Origin: Rhodococcus globerulus NBRC 14531
GTDB lineage: Bacteria > Actinomycetota > Actinomycetes > Mycobacteriales > Mycobacteriaceae
Assembly: GCF_001894805.1 (NCBI RefSeq)
Contig: NZ_BCWX01000002.1
Location: 62,001-126,000, forward strand
DNA: 64,000 bases
Direction of reading: 5' to 3'
Shown here: in pieces, positions 55,419-64,000 of the stretch
Position numbering within the stretch: the first letter of the stretch is position 1
Layout of the letters: the number at the start of each line of letters is the position of its first letter
The notes under the pieces: model-generated
Told to the model about the DNA's origin: nothing
The model's database searches: none
What the model saw: only the letters and a program-made list of their open reading frames with translations
Position numbers and translations under genes: made by a program

Positions 55419-56244
55419 CGACGACCTCGATTCGGTGCGGGTGGGAATAGACGTTCATCGAATCGCCGCGGATGAAACCGGCAAGCGTCAGTCCCGACTC
55501 CTTTGCCAGTTCCACGGCAAGTGACGACGGAGCCGAGACGGCACCGAGGATCGGAATGCCGGCCATGACGGCCTTCTGGACGAGTTCGAACGACGCCCTG
55601 CCACTGACGATCAAGATCGTGTCGTACAGGGGTACTCGGCCGTCGGTGATGGCCCAGCCGATCACCTTGTCTACCGCATTGTGACGGCCGACGTCCTCGC
55701 GGAGAGCAAGCAGTTCGCCTGTGGTGGTGAACAATCCGGCTGCGTGCAAGCCGCCGGTGGTCTCGAAGATGCGCTGTCGTCGTCGAAGCGTGAGCGGCAT
55801 TGACGACAGCGTGGTCGAGCGGACGGTGGTGGTGTCGCCGACCAACGGGTGCTTGGTGGTTGTCCGGACGGCGTCGAGTGAGGTTTTGCCACAGACACCG
55901 CACGCAGAACTCATGACGGTATGTCGGTCCGTGGTGTGATCCGGCAACGGCACTCCGGGAGCCAGGGCGATGTCGAGGACGTTGTACGTGTTTGCACCGG
56001 TCTCGTCGACGCCGTCGCAGTAGCGAACGATGCTGACATCGTCACGGGTGGCGATGACGCCCTCGCTGAGAAGAAATCCGTGCACGAGGTCGACGTCGTT
56101 GCCCGGTGTTCGCATCGTCACCGCCAGCACCTGGCCGCCGACCCTCATTTCGAGTGGTTCCTCGACGGCAAGTGTGTCGGGGCGGGTGAGCACTCGATCG
56201 CCCGAGATTCGAACGACCGGTGTTCGTGCGGTGACTCGTCCCAT
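55375..56244 (-). CDS. fdhD: Formate dehydrogenase accessory sulfurtransferase FdhD
   Basis: The 289-residue protein moves sulfur to the molybdenum cofactor of formate-dehydrogenase-like enzymes. The active cysteines are in [11 protein letters not shown] near residue 113; other family marks are GFLLSEGVI and [18 protein letters not shown] 56244 ([11 protein letters not shown]) lies 1 bp after the molybdoenzyme stop, so the two genes form an operon. Its 3' end overlaps the convergent qsuB-like gene by 44 bp. Confidence 0.93.
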   Translation of the reverse strand: MGRVTARTPVVRISGDRVLTRPDTLAVEEPLEMRVGGQVLAVTMRTPGNDVDLVHGFLLSEGVIATRDDVSIVRYCDGVDETGANTYNVLDIALAPGVPLPDHTTDRHTVMSSACGVCGKTSLDAVRTTTKHPLVGDTTTVRSTTLSSMPLTLRRRQRIFETTGGLHAAGLFTTTGELLALREDVGRHNAVDKVIGWAITDGRVPLYDTILIVSGRASFELVQKAVMAGIPILGAVSAPSSLAVELAKESGLTLAGFIRGDSMNVYSHPHRIEVVATPRAAEPTVAQRS

Positions 56245-56245
56245 C

Positions 56246-58555
56246 TCAGGCGCCTGATGCTTCGAGTCGAACGGTGACGGCCTTCGAGACCGGCGTGTTC
56301 GACTTGGCTGCAACGTGTTCGAGGGGAACGAGCGGATTTGTCTCCGGGTAGTACGCCGCAGCATTGCCACGCGGCGTGTCGTAGGAGACGATGCGGAATT
56401 CCGTGACCCGCCGCTCTTCCAGTGTGCCGTCAGGTGTTGTCCACTCGGACACGATGTCGACGAGATCGCCGTCGCGGAATCCGAGTGCGGTGATGTCGTC
56501 GGCGTTGACGAGAATGACCTTGCGGCCGCCCTTGATCCCGCGGTAACGATCGTCGAGGCCGTAGATCGTGGTGTTGTACTGGTCGTGGCTTCGCATGGTC
56601 TGCAGAATCAATCGGCCGCTAGGGGTGGGCAGCCACTTCAGTTCGTTGACGCCGAAGTTGGCTTTGCCGGTGTGCGTGTGGAATTCGCGCGAATCGCGCG
56701 GCGGGTGTGGCAATTGGAATCCGTCGGGTTGGCGGACGCGGGTGTTGTAGTTCTCGCAGCCCGGCACGACGCGTGAGATGGAGTCGCGGATCAGGTCGTA
56801 GTTTCCCTCGAAGGCGGACCAGCGTACGGAGTGATCACTGCCGAGGAGTTCGCGGGCGAGTTGGCAGATGATGGCGACTTCACTGCGCAGGTATGGGCTG
56901 ACCGGGTTCAGTCGCCCGCGCGAGAGGTGCACCATCGACATGGAATCCTCCACGGATACCAGCTGTTTGCCGCCGGCTTGGACGTCGAGGTCGGTGCGGC
57001 CCAAGGTGGGGAGGATGATCGCGGTTTGCCCGTGGACAACGTGGCTGCGGTTCAGTTTGGTGGAGACCTGAACGGTGAGTTCGCATTGGCGCAGCGCGGT
57101 TTCGGTGGCCGCGGTATCGGGACTGGCCTGGATGAAGTTGCCGCCCATCGCCATGAAGAAGCTTGCCTTGCCTGCGTTCATGGCCCGGATCGCGTCGACG
57201 GTGTCCCAGCCGTGCTTTCGCGGCGCCGTGATCTTGAACTCGGTGTCGAGAGCGGCCAGGAATTCTTCCGGCATCTTTTCCCAGATGCCCATCGTGCGAT
57301 CGCCCTGGACATTGGAGTGCCCGCGAACGGGGCAGACACCGGCGCCTGGCTTGCCCATCATTCCGCGCATCAGCAGGAGATTGACGGCTTCCTCGATGGT
57401 CGCGACTCCGTGTGCCTGCTGAGTCAGACCCATCGCCCAGCAGATGACGGTGCGTTCGGAACGAGCGAGGGCCGACGCTGTTTCGGTCAGTTGCGCCATC
57501 GTCAGCCCGGTTGCTTCGAGAACGGTGTCGAGATCAACAGCGCGAACGTTCTTTTCGTAGTCATCCCAGCCCGCGCAGTACGTGTCGACAAATGCGCGGT
57601 CGACGACCGTGCCCGGGTTGCGGTCCTCTTCCTCGAGAAGAAGCCTGCCGAGTCCCTGGAACAACGCCATGTCGCCGCCGAGACGAATCTGCAGGAATTC
57701 GTCCGCGATGTCGACACCGTGACCGACCACGCCGGAGACCTTCTGCGGATCCTTGAAGCGTCGCAGTCCGGCCTCGGGAAGCGGGTTGACTGCGATGATC
57801 TTGGCGCCGTTGCCTTTTGCTTTCTCGAGTGTCGAGAGCATTCGAGGGTGATTGGTGCCCGGGTTTTGCCCGGCGATGAGTATGAGGTCGGCGTTCTCGA
57901 GGTCGGGAACCGTCACGGAGCCCTTGCCGATGCCGATCGACGCGGTGAGGGCGCTGCCCGATGATTCGTGACACATATTCGAGCAGTCCGGCATGTTGTT
58001 CGTGCCGTAGCTGCGAATCATCAACTGGTACAGGAACGCGGCCTCGTTGGAGGTGCGACCGGACGTGTAGAACACGGCTTCGTCAGGGGAGGTGAGGGAA
58101 GTCAGGTGATCGGCGATCAGCGCGTAGGCGCCTTCCCAATCGATGGGTTGGTAGTGCGTCGCACCGGGAGTGAGCACCATCGGGTGCGTCAGACGTCCTT
58201 GCTGACCGAGCCAGAAGTCGGTCTTGCCGTCGAGTTCCGCGATCGAGTGCTCGGCGAAGAACTCCGGTGTGACGGTGCGCAGAGTCGCTTCCTCGGCAAC
58301 GGCCTTTGCGCCGTTCTCGCAGAACTCGGCAGGCTTGCGGTGACCTGGAGTTTCGGGCCACGCGCAACCGGGGCAGTCGAAACCGTGGCGTTGATTGAGC
58401 CTGGCCAAGGTGCGCGCGGTCCGGAGAGCGCCCATCTGTTCGACACCACGTTGCAACGAGACGAGGACAGCGGGAACGCCCGCGGCGTAATCCTTCGGGT
58501 GCGTGACCTCGAGGTCGGATTCGTCGATGTCCTTGATGGGGCCCTTGCGCGTCAT
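56246..58555 (-). CDS. FdhF/YdeP-family molybdopterin oxidoreductase
   Basis: The 769-residue protein belongs to the YdeP branch of the formate-dehydrogenase-like molybdoenzymes. Near the N-terminus it has [12 protein letters not shown]. At the usual selenocysteine region it has [11 protein letters not shown], a Cys version. [33 protein letters not shown] and a C-terminal dinucleotide-binding domain follow. Substrate is not certain: YdeP is tied to acid stress, and other members oxidise formate. Coupling to fdhD supports a need for cofactor sulfuration. ATG 58555 is chosen over the longer frame. Confidence 0.85.
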   Translation of the reverse strand: MTRKGPIKDIDESDLEVTHPKDYAAGVPAVLVSLQRGVEQMGALRTARTLARLNQRHGFDCPGCAWPETPGHRKPAEFCENGAKAVAEEATLRTVTPEFFAEHSIAELDGKTDFWLGQQGRLTHPMVLTPGATHYQPIDWEGAYALIADHLTSLTSPDEAVFYTSGRTSNEAAFLYQLMIRSYGTNNMPDCSNMCHESSGSALTASIGIGKGSVTVPDLENADLILIAGQNPGTNHPRMLSTLEKAKGNGAKIIAVNPLPEAGLRRFKDPQKVSGVVGHGVDIADEFLQIRLGGDMALFQGLGRLLLEEEDRNPGTVVDRAFVDTYCAGWDDYEKNVRAVDLDTVLEATGLTMAQLTETASALARSERTVICWAMGLTQQAHGVATIEEAVNLLLMRGMMGKPGAGVCPVRGHSNVQGDRTMGIWEKMPEEFLAALDTEFKITAPRKHGWDTVDAIRAMNAGKASFFMAMGGNFIQASPDTAATETALRQCELTVQVSTKLNRSHVVHGQTAIILPTLGRTDLDVQAGGKQLVSVEDSMSMVHLSRGRLNPVSPYLRSEVAIICQLARELLGSDHSVRWSAFEGNYDLIRDSISRVVPGCENYNTRVRQPDGFQLPHPPRDSREFHTHTGKANFGVNELKWLPTPSGRLILQTMRSHDQYNTTIYGLDDRYRGIKGGRKVILVNADDITALGFRDGDLVDIVSEWTTPDGTLEERRVTEFRIVSYDTPRGNAAAYYPETNPLVPLEHVAAKSNTPVSKAVTVRLEASGA

Positions 58556-58637
58556 GCCTCCATACTCTCCCGAATGCGACGGGTATGCCATGAAAGCGGA
58601 AATGTGTGTCGCGGCGCCTTGCCGGTACGCTCGCACG

Positions 58638-59246
58638 ATGGGTGTGAACGTGCGGCCGGCTGAAACCGCAGATATTCCAGCACTTGCAGAAGTCCTCGCA
58701 GACGCGTTCGAGGATGACCCGCTGATGGTGTGGATACTGCCCGACGAGGAATCTCGCCGCGCGCGGTTGGCACGTTTGTTTGCCGCCGAAGTTCGCTATC
58801 ACCACCTGGCCGGAGGTGGGTCGGAAGTAGCGGTCGACGAGAACGGCGTGATCGGGGGAGCGGCACTCTGGGATCCGCCGGGGCGATGGAAGCAGTCGAC
58901 GTGGGAGTCCGTGATCAGTTTTCCGGCGGTGGTGCGCGCATTGGGAACCCGCATGATGGTGGGTGCCGAAGTGGGTGGGGTCCTCGAGAAGGCTCACCCA
59001 CAGACGCCGCACTGGTATCTCGCCACCATTGGTACCGGAGCGCAGGCGCGCGGCGGCGGGTACGGCAAGGCGCTGCTGAACTCGAGGCTCGATCGGTGCG
59101 ATCGCGATCGGATACCGGCTTATCTCGAATCCAGTAAGAAGGAGAACATCCCGTACTACAACCGTTTCGGATTCGTAGTGACCGATGAAATCGTGATACC
59201 TGATGGAGGACCTACCGTTTATCCGATGTTGCGGGAGCCGAAGTGA
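58638..59246 (+). CDS. GNAT-family N-acetyltransferase
   Basis: The 202-residue protein has the GNAT fold: VRPAETADIPALAEVLADAFEDDPLM at the start, acetyl-CoA binding in LATIGTGAQARGGGYGKALL, and NIPYYNRFGFVVTDE near the end. The substrate is unknown. It starts at ATG 58638, divergent from the molybdoenzyme gene, and its TGA overlaps the peptidase ATG. Confidence 0.85.
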   Translation: MGVNVRPAETADIPALAEVLADAFEDDPLMVWILPDEESRRARLARLFAAEVRYHHLAGGGSEVAVDENGVIGGAALWDPPGRWKQSTWESVISFPAVVRALGTRMMVGAEVGGVLEKAHPQTPHWYLATIGTGAQARGGGYGKALLNSRLDRCDRDRIPAYLESSKKENIPYYNRFGFVVTDEIVIPDGGPTVYPMLREPK

Positions 59247-61273
59247 TGTTGCCTGAACTGCACGGCGGTACGCCGTTCGACGAGTTGGACGATTACATCG
59301 CCTTGCCGAGACTGTCGGGTCTGGCACTCTCGGTGGACGGATCGAGGCTGATCTGTGGGCGCGCGGTTCTCGACGACACCGGTACCGAATACGTATCGTC
59401 GCTGTGGGAATTCGATCCGCAAGGCCGTCGGCAGGCCAGGCGATTGACCTGGGGCACAACCAGCGAGTCCGGTGCCACGTTTGCTTTCGACGGCGACATC
59501 CTCTTCACCGCAACACGTTCCGTGCCGGGGGAGGACTCGCCGCAACCGGCACTGTGGCGGTTACCTGCCGACGGTGGTGAGGCGAGCGTGGTGTGCCGTC
59601 GCGGCAGCGGCGTGTCTTCGGTGACGGCCGCGCGGTCGGCCCCGACCTTTGTTGCGCACACCCCGGTGATGGCGTCGGCGCGTGGGCTGGAGCACGACGA
59701 CGAGATCCGCGCGGCCCGCAAGGACGGCAAGGTCACGGCGATGCTCCACACCGGATATCCGGTGCGGCACTGGGATCACGATCTGGGGCCGGATCAACCG
59801 CATCTTGTTGTCGGGGAATCCGATTCGGAGGGTGCTGTTGTTCTGCGCGACGTGACACCGAGCGCCGGTGCGGCACTGCGCGAGGGTTCGATGTCGATCA
59901 GCGCTGACGGTTTGTTTGTCGTGTCCACGTGGGCCGTGGGAGATTCCGGCGCTGCCCGTCGCTCGACCATCGTGCGGATCGACACGGTGAGTGGGGATCG
60001 AGCCACACTGGTGGACGACGCCGAGGCCGACGTGCACAGTCCGTCCGTGTCTCCGGACGGCACTCGCGTCGCGTTCATTCGCGAAACTCTCACAACTCCG
60101 GATCATGCGCCACGAGTGTCCTTGGGGCTCTACGATTTCCGAACGGGCGCCGTAACCGCTGTTGCCGACGGCTGGGATCGCTGGCCGACGTCGCTCGCGT
60201 GGCTCTCGGACGGATCGGGCTTGGTCGTCACTGCCGACGATGGCGGTCGCGGGCCCGTCTTCACCATCGATCTGTGGGGTCAGCCTGTGCGGCTGACCAA
60301 GGATGCTGCCGCCTACACCGACATTCGAGTGTCTGCGGAGGGTGAGTTCCTCTACGCGCTGCGCGCATCGTACGAGGCTCCGCCGCACGTGGTGCGTATT
60401 GCTCTTCGCTCGGGTGAGGTATTGCCGTTGCGCGGGCCGGACGCGTTGCCGGAACTGCCCGGCACCCTGACGGAGATCAGCGCCAGGGCGCAGGACGGGA
60501 CACAGGTTCGGAGTTGGTTGGCGTTGCCGACCGGTGCTGCTGCTCATGCGCCGGTGCCGTTGTTGTTGTGGGTGCACGGTGGTCCGTTGAATTCGTGGAA
60601 CACGTGGTCGTGGCGGTGGAACCCCTGGCTGTTGGTGGCAAAGGGGTACGCGGTGCTGTTGCCGGACCCGGCCTTGTCCACGGGATACGGCCAGGACTTC
60701 GTGCAGCGGGGGTGGGGCCAGTGGGGCAAAGCTCCCTTCACCGACTTGATGGCTGTGACCGACGCCGCCGTGGCGCTTCCCGAGATCGATCCGAACCGCA
60801 CCGGCGCAATGGGCGGTTCATTCGGTGGCTACATGGCGAATTGGATTGCCGGCCATACCGACAGGTTCGACGCGATTGTCACCCACGCGAGCCTGTGGGC
60901 GCTGGATCAATTCGGTCCGACGACGGATTCGGCGTGGTATTGGCAACGGGAAATGTCACCAGAAATGGCCGTCGACAACTCACCGCACCTCTACGTGGCG
61001 GATATCAACACCCCGATGTTGGTGATTCACGGCGACAAGGACTACCGCGTTCCGATCGGTGAGGGGCTGCGCCTCTGGTACGAACTTCTTGCGGAGTCCG
61101 GATTGCCTGCCGACGCCGACGGAAAGACCGATCACCGGTTCCTCTACTTCCCGGACGAGAACCACTGGGTCCTCAAACCGACTCACACCAAAATTTGGTA
61201 CGAGGTGGTGATCGCTTTCCTGTCCGAGCACATCCTGGGTGAGGACGTCTCCCTGCCGGAGATACTCGGCTGA
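59246..61273 (+). CDS. S9-family prolyl-oligopeptidase-like serine peptidase
   Basis: The 675-residue protein has an N-terminal beta-propeller (about residues 20-400) and a C-terminal alpha/beta-hydrolase domain. The catalytic Ser is Ser525 in GGSFGGYM, the Asp lies in VIHGDKDYRVP, and the His in PDENHWVLKP. It is closest to dipeptidyl/acylaminoacyl peptidases of the S9C type and has no signal peptide. It is coupled to the GNAT gene by a one-base overlap (GTG 59243 is an alternative start). Confidence 0.9.
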   Translation: MLPELHGGTPFDELDDYIALPRLSGLALSVDGSRLICGRAVLDDTGTEYVSSLWEFDPQGRRQARRLTWGTTSESGATFAFDGDILFTATRSVPGEDSPQPALWRLPADGGEASVVCRRGSGVSSVTAARSAPTFVAHTPVMASARGLEHDDEIRAARKDGKVTAMLHTGYPVRHWDHDLGPDQPHLVVGESDSEGAVVLRDVTPSAGAALREGSMSISADGLFVVSTWAVGDSGAARRSTIVRIDTVSGDRATLVDDAEADVHSPSVSPDGTRVAFIRETLTTPDHAPRVSLGLYDFRTGAVTAVADGWDRWPTSLAWLSDGSGLVVTADDGGRGPVFTIDLWGQPVRLTKDAAAYTDIRVSAEGEFLYALRASYEAPPHVVRIALRSGEVLPLRGPDALPELPGTLTEISARAQDGTQVRSWLALPTGAAAHAPVPLLLWVHGGPLNSWNTWSWRWNPWLLVAKGYAVLLPDPALSTGYGQDFVQRGWGQWGKAPFTDLMAVTDAAVALPEIDPNRTGAMGGSFGGYMANWIAGHTDRFDAIVTHASLWALDQFGPTTDSAWYWQREMSPEMAVDNSPHLYVADINTPMLVIHGDKDYRVPIGEGLRLWYELLAESGLPADADGKTDHRFLYFPDENHWVLKPTHTKIWYEVVIAFLSEHILGEDVSLPEILG

Positions 61274-61288
61274 TCAGGACTGTCGGCG

Positions 61289-61318
61289 CCTCACATCGCG
61301 GCAAACGTCGCCGTGAGG
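61289..61318 (+). other. Inverted repeat between peptidase and nitrate reductase genes
   Basis: CCTCAC (61289-61294) pairs with GTGAGG (61313-61318) and an inner GGC/GCC stem. It could be a weak terminator or part of a leader upstream of the nitrate reductase gene. There is no T tract. Confidence 0.35.
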
Positions 61319-61419
61319 AAAGAGTGATTGACCCGCAACGTCGGACACGAAGGCCCGAAACATCGGCATCCGATGATCGATATCGACCTTGATTCTCGGT
61401 CGAAGGGATGCAAGGAACG

Positions 61420-64000
61420 ATGGGCGCTCAACTCGGTACTACTCAGCTCGGAACCACTAGTGTCGACACACTCTGCGCATACTGCGGAGTGGGTTGCGGT
61501 CTGGTGCTCGACATCATCACCGATCCGGAAACGGGACGTAGGAAAGCGGCACAGTCGTCGGGTCTGAAGACTCACCCCACGAATTTCGGGCGGTTGTGCA
61601 CCAAGGGCAGCACAACTGCGGACATGTTGGCCGGACCTGGGCGCATGGAGTCCGCATACCTACGGCACAGTCGCGGCGGTGCGATCGAGGCAGCGGACAT
61701 CGATGCTGTGATCACCGAGACGGCGCACCGGCTGCGCTCGATGGTCGACGAGCACGGCCCGGATGCCGTTGCGTTGTACGTGTCGGGGCAGATGTCTCTC
61801 GAGGCCCAGTACCTGTCGAACAAACTGGCCAAGGGATTCATCGGAACCAATCAGATCGAATCCAATTCTCGGCTGTGCATGGCCAGTGCCGGCACCGGTT
61901 ACAAGCAGTCCCTGGGCGCCGACGGACCGCCCGGTTCCTACCAGGACTTCGAACACGCAGATGTGTTCTTCGTGATCGGCGCGAACATGGCGGACTGCCA
62001 TCCGATCCTGTTCCTGCGGATGATGGAACGCGTCAAGGCGGGCGCGACATTGATCGTCGTCGACCCTCGACGCAACGCCACTGCCGACAAGGCAGACCTG
62101 TTTCTTCAGATTGCACCCGGCACGGATCTTGCGCTGCTCAACGGACTGCTGCACCTCCTGGTCGAGGACGGTCGCACCGATCCCGAGTTCATCGCCGAGT
62201 TCACCGAAGGCTGGGAGGTCATGCCCAGCTTCCTCGCGGAGTACACGCCGGACAAGGTCGCTGAATCCACCGGTATTCCCGAGGCGGACATCCGCGCCGC
62301 CGCCCGGTTCATCGGTGAGGCCGGCAACTGGATGAGCTGCTGGACAATGGGTTTGAATCAGAGTACCCACGGAACGTGGAACACCAACGCAATCTGCAAC
62401 CTGCATCTCGCCACCGGCGCGATCTGCAAAACCGGTAGTGGCCCGTTCTCGCTGACCGGTCAGCCGAACGCCATGGGTGGCCGCGAAATGGGATACATGG
62501 GGCCAGGTTTGCCTGGTCAGCGTGCGGTGATGTTCGACGGCGACCGTGAATTCGTCGAGGACCGGTGGGGCATCCCACACGGGTCGCTGCGCACGGACGT
62601 CGGCGGTGGAACCATCGACATGTTCACCCGGATGGCGGCCGGAGAGATCAAGGCGTGCTGGATTATCTGCACCAATCCCGTTGCAACGGTGGCCAATCGA
62701 AAGACGGTGCTCGCCGGCCTGGAGCAAGCTGAGCTTGTCATCGCACAGGACGCATTCCTCGGCACCGAAACGAACGAATACGCCGACGTTCTGCTCCCGG
62801 CGTCGTTGTGGACCGAATCCGACGGAGTGATGATCAACTCCGAACGCAACCTGACGCTCTTTCAGCAGGCGTTGGACCCGGTCGGCCAAGCATTACCGGA
62901 TTGGCAGATCATCGCCAGGATCGCGTGCGAGATGGGTTATGCCGACGCATTCACCTATACGTGTGCAGAGGACGTGTTCGAGGAGATCAAGCAGTTCTGG
63001 AATCCGAAGACCGGTTACGACCTGAGGGGGGTGACGTACGAGCGCCTCCGCAAGAACTCGATCCAGTGGCCGTGCCCACCCAACAGTGATCAGGACCGCC
63101 ACCCCATTCGATACCTCAATGACGGTGTCAGTCAGCAATTGCTTGTCCGGGACGATGGCAGTACTCCGCGCCTCGCGTTCCCTACCGCCAGTGGCCGCGC
63201 GTCGTTCTTCGCCCGGCCACACATGCTGCCCGCCGAAATGCCCGACGACGACTACCCGTTCCTGCTCAACACCGGACGTCTGGCACATCAGTGGCACACC
63301 ATGACCAAAACCGGCAAGGTCGCCAAACTCAACAAACTCAACCCCGGCCCATTTGTCGAAATGCATCCCGACGACGCCGCTCGGTTCGGTATCGCCGACA
63401 AGGACGCGATCGAGGTTGCCTCACGCCGCGGCCGCGCGGTGCTGCCCGCTCTGGTCACCGACCGGGTGCGCCCGGGGAACTGCTTTGCGCCATTTCACTG
63501 GAACGACGCATTCGGTGAATACCTGACCATCAACGCCGTCACCAACGATGCAATCGATCCGGCGTCGCAGCAACCGGAGTTCAAGGCCTGCGCTGTCACC
63601 TTGACCAAGGTCGCCGTCAGAGCGCCGGAAGCTACTCCCGTCGAGAGGACAACGCACGTGTCGAGGGTCGACGTTCTCGCTGATGTCTTCGGTCAAACCG
63701 ATGCGCCTGCACCAGCATTCGATCCACTCGAACAGCAGTATCTCGCCGGACTTCTCGCCGCGCTGCGATCGGATGCCGACCGTACGCCTGGGGTTCCGAC
63801 CTTGCCACCGACTGCGCCCTTCGATTCGGGCAAGCGGATGTGGGTCGACGGTGTCCTGGCCGGCTTGTACTCACGATCTCTCGTTTCGGGTGGCCCCCCG
63901 AAGCCCGACGCGCAGCGGGAACAGATCGTTGTGCTCTGGGCGTCGCAAACCGGCAACGCCGAGGAATTTGCCGCAGCCTGTGCGACTCGGTTGGGGGGAG
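61420..64000 (+). CDS. Assimilatory nitrate reductase fused to flavodoxin-type reductase (partial)
   Basis: The frame is open from ATG 61420 to the window end (860 residues seen). It begins with a [4Fe-4S] site, Cys19, 22, 26 and 60 (LCAYCGVGCG, GRLC). Molybdopterin motifs follow: NSRLCMASAGTG with the probable molybdenum Cys, GAICKTGSGPFSLTGQPNAMGGRE, and a C-terminal dinucleotide-binding domain near residues 600-720. From about residue 836, VVLWASQTGNAEEFAA starts a flavodoxin (FMN) domain, so a CysJ-like FAD/NADPH module probably follows outside the window. This gives a single-chain nitrate reductase of the NasA/NarB type with its own electron input. AAGGAA precedes the start. Confidence 0.88.
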   Translation, partial: MGAQLGTTQLGTTSVDTLCAYCGVGCGLVLDIITDPETGRRKAAQSSGLKTHPTNFGRLCTKGSTTADMLAGPGRMESAYLRHSRGGAIEAADIDAVITETAHRLRSMVDEHGPDAVALYVSGQMSLEAQYLSNKLAKGFIGTNQIESNSRLCMASAGTGYKQSLGADGPPGSYQDFEHADVFFVIGANMADCHPILFLRMMERVKAGATLIVVDPRRNATADKADLFLQIAPGTDLALLNGLLHLLVEDGRTDPEFIAEFTEGWEVMPSFLAEYTPDKVAESTGIPEADIRAAARFIGEAGNWMSCWTMGLNQSTHGTWNTNAICNLHLATGAICKTGSGPFSLTGQPNAMGGREMGYMGPGLPGQRAVMFDGDREFVEDRWGIPHGSLRTDVGGGTIDMFTRMAAGEIKACWIICTNPVATVANRKTVLAGLEQAELVIAQDAFLGTETNEYADVLLPASLWTESDGVMINSERNLTLFQQALDPVGQALPDWQIIARIACEMGYADAFTYTCAEDVFEEIKQFWNPKTGYDLRGVTYERLRKNSIQWPCPPNSDQDRHPIRYLNDGVSQQLLVRDDGSTPRLAFPTASGRASFFARPHMLPAEMPDDDYPFLLNTGRLAHQWHTMTKTGKVAKLNKLNPGPFVEMHPDDAARFGIADKDAIEVASRRGRAVLPALVTDRVRPGNCFAPFHWNDAFGEYLTINAVTNDAIDPASQQPEFKACAVTLTKVAVRAPEATPVERTTHVSRVDVLADVFGQTDAPAPAFDPLEQQYLAGLLAALRSDADRTPGVPTLPPTAPFDSGKRMWVDGVLAGLYSRSLVSGGPPKPDAQREQIVVLWASQTGNAEEFAAACATRLGG

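Overview
The window looks like chromosomal DNA from a high-GC actinobacterium of the order Mycobacteriales, most likely Rhodococcus of the erythropolis/qingshengii group. Three things point there: a long block colinear with the Mycobacterium tuberculosis Rv2478c-to-Rv2457c neighbourhood (ssb, ettA, gdh, two thioesterase/hypothetical genes, aglA, glbO, HNH nuclease, ctaJ-like, DUF5130, pepN, mycothiol-linked reductase, rpiB, nei2, tig, clpP1, clpP2, clpX); a mycothiol-type reductase; and frequent GTG starts. The species call is inference. No insertion sequence, transposase, prophage, CRISPR array or rRNA was seen.

Layout. 1-5.8 kb: a secreted DUF4185 protein (possible arabinanase), type III glutamine synthetase, a small monooxygenase-fold protein, an HNH nuclease of the 13E12 repeat family under a LexA-like box, and tRNA-Arg. 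5.9-14.4 kb: an aerobic carbon monoxide dehydrogenase locus. Its structural genes run coxM-coxS-coxL, and CoxL carries the form I active-site signature AYACSFR. Maturation genes lie around them: two XdhC/CoxF-type proteins (one fused to a YHS domain), the MoxR ATPase CoxD, CoxG and CoxE. A CopD-CtaG copper membrane protein follows. 16.5-19.4 kb: a TetR gene diverges from a small operon with a Rieske-oxygenase homologue that has lost its iron-sulfur cluster segment, a small unknown protein and an SDR.

19.5-47.5 kb: the conserved mycobacterial-type block. It is interrupted by a MarR/ABC exporter pair, a cupin, an FAD ferredoxin-reductase-like protein and a damaged EamA transporter gene. It ends in the proteostasis cluster tig-clpP1-clpP2-clpX, with tRNA-Gly and tRNA-Pro just before it. 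47.6-55.4 kb: a quinate/shikimate catabolic island with an MHS-type transporter, a cytoplasmic GH3 beta-glucosidase and a TetR regulator on one strand. Dehydroquinase, quinate/shikimate dehydrogenase and a 3-dehydroshikimate dehydratase fused to an HPPD-like domain lie on the other. A related 18-bp motif sits in front of all three transcription units. 55.4-64 kb: FdhD and a YdeP/FdhF-type molybdoenzyme, a GNAT acetyltransferase, an S9 peptidase, and an assimilatory nitrate reductase fused to a flavodoxin domain that runs off the window end.

Molybdenum enzymes recur (CO dehydrogenase, FdhF/YdeP, nitrate reductase), each near dedicated or plausible maturation factors. The best candidates for new biology are the coordinately marked quinate/shikimate island with a glycosidase, the Rieske-less oxygenase operon, the XdhC-YHS fusion in a form I CO dehydrogenase cluster, and tandem duplications across stop codons beside terminator hairpins at three separate loci.
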